Assembly: GCA_013911715.1 (NCBI GenBank)
Contig: JACEST010000109.1
Span: forward strand, 1 to 6,605
Length of the DNA stretch: 6,605 nucleotides
Reading direction: 5' to 3'
Origin: Sphingopyxis sp.
Lineage (GTDB): Bacteria; Pseudomonadota; Alphaproteobacteria; Sphingomonadales; Sphingomonadaceae
Position 1 is the stretch's first letter, and each line of letters opens with the position of its first letter. Positions 1-5,706 of the stretch are shown here, in pieces. Under the pieces are notes generated by a model. That model saw only the letters and a list, made by a program, of their open reading frames with translations, was not told where the DNA came from and did no database searches. A program made the translations under genes and the position numbers.

Positions 1-118
1 CGCTAGGCAGGCGGATCAGCCGTTTGCCGGGCTCGATCGTATCGACCGCGTCCGCTGGTTCGGGCGCGGCTGCCGCGTCGCTTGCGTCCGCCGCGCGTGC
101 TGCCGATCCCCGCTCCAC
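1..118 (-). CDS. Partial CDS (5' end), probable heparinase II/III family protein
   Basis: The first 39 codons of a gene that continues beyond the window edge. The visible start is GTG at 118-116. It is preceded by a strong ribosome-binding site, GAGGAGG at 133-127, with 8 nt spacing. That site lies inside the last codons of rpe, whose stop is only 4 nt upstream of this start, so the two genes are tightly coupled. The visible residues are an Ala/Asp/Pro-rich, probably disordered N-terminus followed by EPGKRLIRLPS. From memory, sphingomonads often carry a heparinase II/III family gene between rpe and purH, and its N-terminus contains a similar PGKRL-R segment. Such proteins are alginate or heparin lyase-like polysaccharide lyases. 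The family name therefore rests on gene order and a short motif; no catalytic region is visible. The existence of the gene is well supported by the RBS and the open frame. Confidence 0.5.
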   Translation of the reverse strand, partial: MERGSAARAADASDAAAAPEPADAVDTIEPGKRLIRLPS

Positions 119-122
119 GCCG

Positions 123-797
123 TCAGCCTCCTCGCAGGCCGGTGATGTTGGCGGCATAGGCAGCGGGGCCGCCGCGAAAGGTTGCGGTGCCCGCCACCAG
201 CACATCGGCACCGGCCGCAATGGCCAGCGGCGCAGTGGCGGCGTCGATGCCGCCGTCGACCTCCAGCCGGATATCGCGGCCCGATTTGTCGATCATCTTG
301 CGCACCGCTTCGATCTTCTTGAGCTGGCTGGTGATGAAGCTTTGCCCACCGAACCCGGGATTGACGCTCATGACGAGAACCAGATCGATATCGTCGATCA
401 GATAGTCGAGCATCTTGGCGGGGGTTGCGGGATTGAGCGAGATGCCCGCCAGCTTGCCGAGCGCCTTGATCCGCTGGACGGTGCGGTGGACGTGCGGGCC
501 AGCCTCGGGATGCACCGTGATGATGTCGGCTCCGGCTTCGGCGAAAGCGTCGAGGAAGCCGTCGACAGGCGAAATCATCAGATGGACGTCGAAGGGCAAT
601 TTGCTGTGCGGGCGCAATGCCTTTACCACCGCCGGACCGATGGTCAGGTTGGGCACGAAATGGCCATCCATCACATCGACATGGACCCAGTCAGCCCCCG
701 CCGCCTCGATCGCGGCGACTTCCTCGCCCAGCCGGGCAAAATCGGCAGAGAGAATCGATGGTGCGATGCGGATCGGGGACGGGGCTGTCGGGGACAT
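123..797 (-). CDS. rpe: Ribulose-phosphate 3-epimerase
   Basis: A 224-aa protein of normal length for Rpe (EC 5.1.3.1), the cytoplasmic TIM-barrel enzyme that interconverts D-ribulose 5-phosphate and D-xylulose 5-phosphate in the pentose phosphate pathway. All diagnostic motifs are present in order: IAPSILSADF (residues 11-20, with substrate-contacting Ser14), HVDVMDGHFVPNLTIGP (39-55, with metal ligand His39 and catalytic Asp41), DVHLMI (70-75, with His72), VMSVNPGFGGQ (142-152, phosphate loop region), LEVDGGI (178-184, with the second catalytic Asp181) and GADVLVAGTA (196-205). The ATG start has AAAGG at 808-804 with 6 nt spacing. The gene is followed 4 nt after its stop by the partial gene at 118-1. 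It is separated from the small membrane protein gene upstream by about 70 nt that include a perfect hairpin, so it may have its own promoter, though I could not define one. Confidence 0.96.
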   Translation of the reverse strand: MSPTAPSPIRIAPSILSADFARLGEEVAAIEAAGADWVHVDVMDGHFVPNLTIGPAVVKALRPHSKLPFDVHLMISPVDGFLDAFAEAGADIITVHPEAGPHVHRTVQRIKALGKLAGISLNPATPAKMLDYLIDDIDLVLVMSVNPGFGGQSFITSQLKKIEAVRKMIDKSGRDIRLEVDGGIDAATAPLAIAAGADVLVAGTATFRGGPAAYAANITGLRGG

Positions 798-846
798 GAC
801 CAGCCTTTAACTATGTCCCGTGGTGCGGGCAAGCGCGGTGAACATA

Positions 847-864
847 CTAGGGTCAGGACCCTAG
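847..864 (-). terminator. Short perfect hairpin after the small membrane protein gene
   Basis: CTAGGGTC and GACCCTAG form a perfect 8-bp inverted repeat around 2 nt, which in RNA would be 7 bp with a 4-nt loop. It starts 2 nt beyond the TAG stop of the gene at 1151-867. On the minus strand it is followed by TATGTTC rather than a U-run, so it is not a classical intrinsic terminator. It may protect the 3' end of the mRNA, help termination, or be a protein-binding palindrome upstream of rpe. Together with its flanks it fills the gap between the two genes, in which I see nothing else. Confidence 0.35.
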
Positions 865-866
865 CC

Positions 867-1151
867 CTAGCGGCGGCGTTTGGGTTTGTCCTGATCGTTA
901 GCTGCGCCCCATTGCCAGCGCCACCCGCCCTCAGTGCGCGCCGCATAGAGCGGGAATGGTGCCACTGCGACGAGGATTACCAGTGGGATCAGCACCTGCG
1001 GGCGATCTTTCAACAGCATCGCAAGGCCGCCCATTGCCGCCACATGCGCAGCGAGCACCACCCAGCCCTGCCATTTCATCGGCAGGCCCGCGCCAATCCC
1101 ATGCGATTTCGCGCGAAACCAGGGTCCTTTTTCCAGAAACAGGTGCAGCAT
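867..1151 (-). CDS. Small two-helix inner-membrane protein, function unknown
   Basis: A 94-aa protein without a known function. It has an N-terminal cytoplasmic-looking segment with GPWFRAKSHGIGAGLPMKWQGW (residues 9-30, very rich in Gly, Trp and basic residues), then two hydrophobic helices at about 29-48 and 53-71 separated by the short charged turn KDRP. The C-terminus is GGWRWQWG followed by a basic tail DKPKRRR. The pattern (G-GLP--WQGW, helix, helix, GGWRW) resembles a family of uncharacterised short membrane proteins I recall from sphingomonads. I chose ATG at 1151 because AAGGAG (1164-1159) lies 7 nt upstream; the GTG three bases earlier would leave only 4 nt. The gene begins 24 nt after the stop of the RHH gene, so the two are probably co-transcribed. 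The real-gene call rests on this RBS, the clean membrane topology and the spacing. Confidence 0.75.
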   Translation of the reverse strand: MLHLFLEKGPWFRAKSHGIGAGLPMKWQGWVVLAAHVAAMGGLAMLLKDRPQVLIPLVILVAVAPFPLYAARTEGGWRWQWGAANDQDKPKRRR

Positions 1152-1175
1152 CACATCACTCCTTGCAGTCTCGCC

Positions 1176-1385
1176 TCATTCATAGCCCGACCCTTCGCGC
1201 AGCGGAGGGCGCCCGCGCTTGGGGCCTTGTTGCACCGCCAGCTTCACCCCGCGCCGCGCCAGTGCTTCGCGCAGCAGCACTTCGATCTGCGCATTGGCAC
1301 TGCGCAGTTCGTCCGCAGCGGCACGCTCGATGGCCGCGTAAAGCGCGGGGTCGAGGCGCAGGGGAAAGGCTTTTTTGGCGGACAT
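1176..1385 (-). CDS. Ribbon-helix-helix (Arc/HicB-like) DNA-binding protein with AT-hook-like tail
   Basis: A 69-aa protein with the Arc/MetJ fold pattern. A short beta strand KKAFPLRL (4-11) would pair in the dimer and enter the DNA major groove. It is followed by helix A, DPALYAAIERAAADEL (12-27), a turn at RSA, and helix B, NAQIEVLLREALARRG (31-46). LRSANAQIEVLLREAL is typical of proteins annotated 'Arc family DNA-binding' or 'HicB family antitoxin'. The tail contains PKRGRPP (55-61), whose RGRP core matches an AT-hook, a minor-groove binder of AT-rich DNA. No toxin gene is visible beside it, so an antitoxin label would be misleading; a transcriptional regulator is more likely. The start is uncertain: ATG at 1385 gives the compact family N-terminus, but TTG at 1391 is 9 nt from AAGG at 1404-1401 and cannot be excluded. 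The small membrane protein gene follows after 24 nt. The SPFH gene precedes it across a 122-nt gap holding a REP-like repeat. Confidence 0.85.
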   Translation of the reverse strand: MSAKKAFPLRLDPALYAAIERAAADELRSANAQIEVLLREALARRGVKLAVQQGPKRGRPPLREGSGYE

Positions 1386-1408
1386 TATCAATTGATTCTA
1401 CCTTAACC

Positions 1409-1498
1409 CCGTCCGCCCTGAGCTTGTCGAAGGGCTGTCTTTTTCTTCTTGCCCAGTCAAAGAAAAGGACAGGGCTTCGGCAAGCTCAGCCCAGACGG
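1409..1498. repeat. REP-like double-hairpin inverted repeat (CTGAGCTTGTCGAAG type)
   Basis: Two 39-nt arms (1409-1447 and 1460-1498) are inverted relative to each other around a 12-nt loop and match at 32 of 39 positions. Each contains the core TGAGCTTG-CGAAG. Each arm also folds alone: GCCCT/AGGGC (1415-1419 with 1431-1435) and GGGCT/AGCCC (1472-1476 with 1488-1492), both around 11-nt loops. Four of the seven mismatches between arms (1416, 1417, 1433, 1434 and their partners) are paired changes that keep each arm's own small stem intact. From memory, this core is a dispersed palindrome common in sphingomonads, similar in style to REP/BIME elements. It lies between the SPFH stop and the RHH start, so it may end or attenuate transcription or stabilise the SPFH mRNA. 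There is no U-run after it, so the intrinsic terminator role is unproven. Confidence 0.8.
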
Positions 1499-1507
1499 TT
1501 TGGGGGA

Positions 1508-2404
1508 TTAATAGAGGCTTCCGGCGTTAACCACCGGCTGCGTATCGCGTTCGCCGCACAGCACGACCATCAGGTTCGACACCATCGCCGCCTTGCGCTC
1601 GTCGTCGAGCTCGACGACCTTTTTCTCGCTCAGCTGGGTCAGCGCCATTTCGACCATCGTCACTGCGCCCTCGACCAGCTTCTTGCGCGCGCTGATGACC
1701 GCTTCGGCCTGTTGACGGCGCAGCATCGCGCCGGCGATTTCGGGGGCATAGGCGAGGTGGGTGAGGCCACATTCATCGACGGTAATCCCTGCGACCGACA
1801 ATCTCTCGATCAAGGCCAGGCGCAGTTCGCCGCCGACCTCGTCATGATTGCCGCGCAGCGTCACTTCGAGATGTTCGATATCGTCATAGGGATAGCGCGA
1901 GCCGATCGAGCGCACCGCGGCCTCGATCTGCGCCATCACAAATTCCTTATAATCATCGACGTCGAACAGCGCCTGCGCGGTGTCGGTGACGCGCCAGACC
2001 ACCTGCGCAGCCATTTCGATGGGGTTGCCGCGCAAATCGTTGACCTTGATCTTGTCCGAAATGACATTGTTGGCGCGCACCGCAATTTTCTTGCGGCTGA
2101 GCCAGGGGAGAACCCAGCGCAGCCCCTCGGTCCGGTCGGTGCCCTTATATGCGCCGAACAGCTGGATCGCGGCGGCCTCGTTGGGGTTGATGAGGTAGAA
2201 TCCCGACAGGATCAGCGTGCCCAATATGGCGCTGGCGACGACCACGCCCCATTTCCAGCCGACCTCTGCGCCGTTCACATTGCTGATGCCTGCCCACAGC
2301 GCAAGCCCCAGCAGCAGGAACCAGATCAGCAGCATCAGATACCCACTGTGCGTCGCAGCCCGGACTTCCTGGCTGCGGTTGAGGGCTGGGGTAGCATTGG
2401 TCAT
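1508..2404 (-). CDS. SPFH/band-7 domain membrane protein
   Basis: A 298-aa member of the stomatin/prohibitin/flotillin/HflK-C (SPFH) superfamily, which forms membrane-bound oligomeric scaffolds or regulates membrane proteases. Two hydrophobic helices occur at about residues 22-42 and 52-72. The band-7 domain follows at about 73-235, opening with FYLINPNEAAAIQLFGAYKGT and continuing through a WVLPW segment, VWRVTD (137-142), AVRSIGSRYPYDD (163-175) and ITVDECGLTHLAYAPEIAGAMLRRQQAEA (207-235). The last segment is the typical SPFH end leading into a helical region, AEAVISARKKLVEGAVTMVEMALTQL (233-258), that probably drives oligomerisation. The two-helix N-terminus matches a prokaryotic SPFH subfamily often annotated only as 'SPFH domain-containing protein'. 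The ATG start has GGAGG at 2415-2411, 6 nt upstream. An AT-rich palindrome lies directly before it. The neighbouring RHH and small membrane genes downstream look like partners; its molecular target is unknown. Confidence 0.92.
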   Translation of the reverse strand: MTNATPALNRSQEVRAATHSGYLMLLIWFLLLGLALWAGISNVNGAEVGWKWGVVVASAILGTLILSGFYLINPNEAAAIQLFGAYKGTDRTEGLRWVLPWLSRKKIAVRANNVISDKIKVNDLRGNPIEMAAQVVWRVTDTAQALFDVDDYKEFVMAQIEAAVRSIGSRYPYDDIEHLEVTLRGNHDEVGGELRLALIERLSVAGITVDECGLTHLAYAPEIAGAMLRRQQAEAVISARKKLVEGAVTMVEMALTQLSEKKVVELDDERKAAMVSNLMVVLCGERDTQPVVNAGSLY

Positions 2405-2410
2405 GATTCG

Positions 2411-2415
2411 CCTCC
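2411..2415 (-). promoter_or_regulatory. Ribosome-binding site of the SPFH gene, overlapping the operator's outer arm
   Basis: GGAGG with 6 nt to the ATG. It shares one base with the CGAGT outer arm (2415-2419) of the palindrome upstream. A transcript that starts before the palindrome could therefore fold the palindrome into a hairpin ending right at the ribosome-binding site. Confidence 0.7.
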
Positions 2416-2455
2416 GAGTCGATATAATTATGATATCATGTTTATATCAAACTCG
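2415..2455 (-). promoter_or_regulatory. AT-rich palindromic operator/promoter region of the SPFH gene
   Basis: A 28-bp palindrome at 2421-2448 matches at 12 of 14 pairs. GATATAA (2421-2427) mirrors TTATATC (2442-2448) around a perfect 10-bp centre, ATGATATCAT (2430-2439). Further out, CGAGT (2415-2419) mirrors ACTCG (2451-2455), offset by one nucleotide. The block is almost free of G and C in an otherwise GC-rich region and sits 17 nt before the SPFH start codon, where a dimeric repressor site would be expected. Possible promoter elements inside or beside it are CATAAT at 2432-2427 (a -10), and TTGATA at 2450-2445 or TTGACC at 2466-2461 (a -35). No pair has both good spacing and good sequence, so the exact promoter is unresolved. 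The regulator is unknown; the RHH protein encoded at 1385-1176 is one candidate. Confidence 0.7.
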
Positions 2456-2475
2456 ACGGCGGTCAAGCCGGTTCG

Positions 2476-3393
2476 TCACTCGGGCAGCGGGTCACCAAAA
2501 TGCGTCAGCGCGGCGCGCGCAATCGGTTCGCCCCATTCTTGTACAAAATGGCCCCCGCCCTCGATTTCCATTGGCGGCGGGCAGCCTTTGATCAGCTTGT
2601 TCAGGCTCATCATCGCGGGCGGACCGAGCACTGGATCGGCCATGCCGATGGCCATGAAGCTGAGGCCGGCCCAATCCTCAGACCAGAACTTGGCCGCCGC
2701 CTGGCTGACCTCGACGCCCTCCATATCGGGTTCGACGGGGACGAGTGCGGGGAAAATCTGGGCTCCCGCCTTATATTCCGGGCCGGGATAGGGCGCGTCA
2801 TAGGCGGCGACTTCGGCGTCGGTCAGGTGCGGGGTGCCGCGCTTGATGAGCGCGCCGATGGGCAGGTCGGGCGTCGACAGCGCATAATTTTTCCACATTT
2901 TGAACCCCTCGGTCATCCCGCGCCCCAACCCCAGCCCGGTGTTCATGACGATCAGGCGCGCGAGGCGCGGGCGGAAGCCGGGGTCGACGGGCAGGGTGAG
3001 ACCGAGCAACCCGCCCCAATCCTGCACCACCAGCGTGATGTTCTGAAGGTCGAGCCGTTCGACCAGCGCGAGCAGCGAATCGCGGTGGAAGGTGAAGCTG
3101 TAATCCGACTGGTTGACCGGCTTGTCGCTGCGCCCGAAACCGAACAGGTCGGGCGCGATGACGCGCGCGCCGCTGGCCAGAAACATGGGGATCATGCGGC
3201 GATAGAGGAAGGACCAGCTGGGTTCGCCGTGGAGGCACAGAAAGGTGCGCATCGCGTCTTCCGGCCCGGCATCGACCCACGCCATGCGCAGGCCCGCATA
3301 GCCCGGCAGATCGTCGGCATAATGCACGGGATAATCGAAGTCGGGGATATTGGCGAAGGCTTCGTCGGGCGTGCGCAGGGCAGTGATGGTCAT
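2476..3393 (-). CDS. Haloalkane dehalogenase, DhlA-like (subfamily I)
   Basis: A 305-aa alpha/beta hydrolase (DhlA itself is about 310 aa) that would hydrolyse the carbon-halogen bond of haloalkanes to an alcohol plus halide (EC 3.8.1.5), in the cytoplasm. It lines up with Xanthobacter DhlA from end to end. Visible equivalents are: HGEPSW (55-60) with oxyanion-hole Glu57; VVQDWGG (122-128) with nucleophile Asp125 and halide-binding Trp126; TEGFKMWK in the cap with Trp167, which aligns with the second halide-binding Trp175 of DhlA; FMAIGMADPVLG with acid Asp253; and GGGHFVQEWGE with base His282. The triad order Asp-Asp-His and the acid position place it in HLD-I rather than with LinB-type HLD-II enzymes. 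The natural substrate cannot be read from sequence. I chose ATG at 3393, with AGAGGA upstream; a TTG extension to 3441 would overlap the preceding stop. It follows the peptidase gene by 44 nt, through a hairpin that holds its start codon. Confidence 0.92.
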   Translation of the reverse strand: MTITALRTPDEAFANIPDFDYPVHYADDLPGYAGLRMAWVDAGPEDAMRTFLCLHGEPSWSFLYRRMIPMFLASGARVIAPDLFGFGRSDKPVNQSDYSFTFHRDSLLALVERLDLQNITLVVQDWGGLLGLTLPVDPGFRPRLARLIVMNTGLGLGRGMTEGFKMWKNYALSTPDLPIGALIKRGTPHLTDAEVAAYDAPYPGPEYKAGAQIFPALVPVEPDMEGVEVSQAAAKFWSEDWAGLSFMAIGMADPVLGPPAMMSLNKLIKGCPPPMEIEGGGHFVQEWGEPIARAALTHFGDPLPE

Positions 3394-3430
3394 CGGGGCC
3401 GGTCCTCTTTGGGTGGATTCGGCCCCGATG
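3391..3430 (-). promoter_or_regulatory. Start-codon hairpin between peptidase and dehalogenase genes (possible translational coupling)
   Basis: In the mRNA, CATCGGGGCCG (3430-3420) and CGGCCCCGATG (3401-3391) form a perfect, very GC-rich 11-bp stem around an 18-nt loop. The 3' arm ends with the ATG of the dehalogenase. The loop contains its ribosome-binding site, GAGGA at 3407-3403. The 5' arm begins 7 nt after the peptidase stop codon, so a ribosome finishing the peptidase would cover and melt it. Without upstream translation the start codon would be paired. There is no U-run after the stem, which argues against an intrinsic terminator. Confidence 0.6.
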
Positions 3431-3437
3431 ATGCCGG

Positions 3438-5612
3438 TCAATTGGTGATCGGGAAACCCCGCTTTTTCAGGAGTGCGGTGACGTCGGGATCGCGGCCGCG
3501 AAACGCGCGATAGGCCTCGATCCGGTCGGTTTCGTTGCCGGTTTCGAGCAAGATGGTGCGGAAGCGGTCGGCAACCTTACGGTCCCACACGCTGCCGGCT
3601 TCCTCGAACGCTGCCCAGGTGTCGGCGTCCATCGTTTCGGACCAGAGATAGCTGTAATAGCCCGCCGAATAGGCGTCTGAGCTGAACAAATGGCCGAACT
3701 GCGGCAGGCGGTGGCGCATCACGATTTCGCGCGGCATGCCCATGCTGGTCAGCGTCTGGCGCTCGAATGCGTCGATGTCGGTCACCGGGGTGGTGCGGTT
3801 GTGGAGCTTCATGTCGACAATCGCGCTCGACAGATATTCGACCGTGGCAAAGCCCTGGTTGAATTTGTCGCTCGCCTTGATCTTGTCGACCAGCGCCTGC
3901 GGGATCGGCTTGCCAGTCTGATAATGCAGCGCAAAGCGCGACAGGATTTCGGGCGTCAGCAGCCAGTTTTCGTGCACCTGGCTCGGATATTCCACAAAAT
4001 CGCGCGGGACGCCGCCGAGCGCGGGATATTTGACCTTGTACAACAGGAAATGGATGCCGTGGCCGAATTCGTGAAAAAGGGTGCTGGCATCGTCGAGGCT
4101 GATCAGCGTCGGTTCGGCGCCCGCGCCTGCGGTGAAATTATTATTGTTTGATGCGAGCACATTGCGCGTCCCGCCAAGCTCGCGGTAGCTGCGATAAGTG
4201 GTCATCCACGCGCCCGAGCGTTTGCCGTCGCGCGCGAAATTGTCGAGGTAGAAGACGCCGATATTCTCGCCCGTGTTGAGGTGATAGACCTCGAACGTCC
4301 GCACCTTGGGGTCGAACACCGGGATGGTGCCGGTGTTTTCGCGGAAGCCCATGTCGTAAAGCTGGCCCGCCATCCAGAACATGCCGTCGACGAGGCGGTC
4401 GAGCTGGAGATAGGGTTTAATCTCGCTTTCATCGAGGTCATATTTCGCCTTGCGCACTTTCTCGGCGTAAAAGCGATAATCCCACGGCTCGATGGTGAGC
4501 TTCGCGCTTTTGCCGGCCTTGGCATCGGCGTCGGCAATCGCCTGCATGTCGGCGACCTCTTCCTTCACCCGGCCGACGGCGGCGGGCCAGACCTTCATCA
4601 TCAGATCCATCGCCTTGTCGGGCGATTTTGCCATGGTGTCGTCCATGCGGTAATGCGCGTGGGTGGGGAAACCGAGCAGTTCGGCGCGTGCCTGTCGGAT
4701 ATTGAGGATTTCGGCGATCAGTTCGTTGGTGTCGTTGGCATCGCCATTGTCGCCGCGCCCGACGAACGCCTTGAACACGCGCTCGCGCAAAGCCCGATTG
4801 GTGGCATATTGCAGCACCGGCTGCGCCGCCGAGCGGGTGTTTTTGATGGCAAATTGGCCGGGTTTGCCATTGGCCTCGGCCGCCGCCTTGAACGAGGCGA
4901 CCAACGCTGGCTCAAGCCCGTCAAGCTCCTTCGCATCGGTGATGAAGGTGTAAAGCTTCTCATCGGCGAGCAGTTTCGACGAGAATTGCGAGAAGAGCCC
5001 CTCGAGCTGGGCATTCATCGCCACCAGTTTTTCCCGTCCCTCGGGCGACAGGTTCGCGCCGTTGCGCACCATTTCCTCATATTCGCGCGTCACGATCCGC
5101 TGCTGCTGCGCGTCGAGCCCGCTGGTTTTGCGCGCATCGTAAACCGCTTTGTAACGCGCGACCAAATTGGGTTGCAGGAACAATTCGGTGTAGAAGGTGG
5201 AGATTTTGGGGCTCCACTCGGCGTCGATTTCCTCGACACGGCTGTTCGACAGGTTCGACGATTGCACGCCCCACAGCGAAAAGACGCGGTCCATGGTCGC
5301 GCCTGCCAGCATCATCGGGACATGGGTGTTTTCAAAGGTCGGGGCGGCGGGGTTATTGATGATGGCAGCGACCTCGGCCTTCACCTCGGCCATTCCGGCT
5401 TCGAACGCTCCGGGGAACAGGTCGGGCTGCATCTTGTCCCACGGCGGCACCCCGCCATAGGGGCCGGTCCAGTTGGCGGTCAGCGCATTGCCCGCGGGCT
5501 CGGGCGCCTCGGCGGCGGGCGGCGCAGTTTCGGTGGTGGCGGTGTCGGTCATCGTCGCACATCCGGTGAGCAGGGTGGTGGAAGCAAGCAGGGCGGTCAG
5601 CGGCAAGCGCAT
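3438..5612 (-). CDS. M3 family zinc peptidase, secreted lipoprotein (Dcp-like peptidyl-dipeptidase)
   Basis: A 724-aa thimet-oligopeptidase-fold metallopeptidase of the Dcp branch, which removes dipeptides from the C-terminus of peptides or degrades short oligopeptides. Residues 1-18 form a lipoprotein signal peptide ending in the lipobox LLTGC, so Cys18 should be lipidated. A Thr/Ala/Pro/Glu-rich linker follows to about residue 45, which suggests a periplasmic, membrane-anchored enzyme rather than the cytoplasmic form of E. coli Dcp. The zinc site is HEFGH (514-518) with catalytic Glu515, plus the third ligand Glu541 in DFVEYPSQ. The substrate-side motif FGHLFSSDAYSAGYYSYLWSE (639-659) supplies the conserved His/Tyr residues of the family. 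The frame is intact from start to end. ATG has GGAGA at 5625-5621, 8 nt upstream. The 94-nt gap before it, which follows the lactonase stop, shows only a weak 5-bp hairpin (5635-5648) and no promoter I can defend. It is probably co-transcribed with the dehalogenase. Confidence 0.94.
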   Translation of the reverse strand: MRLPLTALLASTTLLTGCATMTDTATTETAPPAAEAPEPAGNALTANWTGPYGGVPPWDKMQPDLFPGAFEAGMAEVKAEVAAIINNPAAPTFENTHVPMMLAGATMDRVFSLWGVQSSNLSNSRVEEIDAEWSPKISTFYTELFLQPNLVARYKAVYDARKTSGLDAQQQRIVTREYEEMVRNGANLSPEGREKLVAMNAQLEGLFSQFSSKLLADEKLYTFITDAKELDGLEPALVASFKAAAEANGKPGQFAIKNTRSAAQPVLQYATNRALRERVFKAFVGRGDNGDANDTNELIAEILNIRQARAELLGFPTHAHYRMDDTMAKSPDKAMDLMMKVWPAAVGRVKEEVADMQAIADADAKAGKSAKLTIEPWDYRFYAEKVRKAKYDLDESEIKPYLQLDRLVDGMFWMAGQLYDMGFRENTGTIPVFDPKVRTFEVYHLNTGENIGVFYLDNFARDGKRSGAWMTTYRSYRELGGTRNVLASNNNNFTAGAGAEPTLISLDDASTLFHEFGHGIHFLLYKVKYPALGGVPRDFVEYPSQVHENWLLTPEILSRFALHYQTGKPIPQALVDKIKASDKFNQGFATVEYLSSAIVDMKLHNRTTPVTDIDAFERQTLTSMGMPREIVMRHRLPQFGHLFSSDAYSAGYYSYLWSETMDADTWAAFEEAGSVWDRKVADRFRTILLETGNETDRIEAYRAFRGRDPDVTALLKKRGFPITN

Positions 5613-5706
5613 GGCATTTCTCTCCGTGGGGGTCGTTGCTGGTGCAACTATGTGGTGGGGGATTAACCGGAAATGTCGCGGGGGTGCAAGCGGCGCAGGG
5701 CAATTC

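Noticed and set aside
1176..1385. A toxin-antitoxin locus based on the HicB/Arc-like protein
   Set aside because: No HicA-, RelE- or other toxin-like gene lies next to it; the neighbours are an SPFH protein and a small membrane protein whose features do not suggest a toxin.
24..1406. A 460-codon open frame on the plus strand antisense to rpe, the small membrane gene and the RHH gene
   Set aside because: The product has no recognisable domain and low-complexity composition, and the opposite strand encodes clear families with ribosome-binding sites.
956..2791. A very long open frame on the plus strand (611 codons)
   Set aside because: It runs antisense across at least four well-supported minus-strand genes and an intergenic palindrome, its translation is Arg/Gln/His-rich without any domain, and long antisense frames are expected in GC-rich genomes.
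3391..3430. An intrinsic terminator ending the peptidase transcript
   Set aside because: The stem is strong but has no U-run after it and lies on top of the next gene's start codon, so translational control explains it better.
3394..3441. An N-terminal extension of the dehalogenase from TTG at 3441
   Set aside because: It would overlap the peptidase stop, has no good ribosome-binding site, and adds residues absent from DhlA; ATG 3393 with AGAGGA upstream fits the family start.
4281..5666. A 461-codon open frame on the plus strand
   Set aside because: It is a mirror of the M3 peptidase gene, whose motifs and lipoprotein signal are unambiguous; the plus-strand product looks like translated antisense.
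5613..5706. A promoter for the M3 peptidase (TTGCAC with TTAATC, or TTTCCG with CATAGT)
   Set aside because: The hexamers match consensus poorly in at least one half, and nothing else supports either choice.
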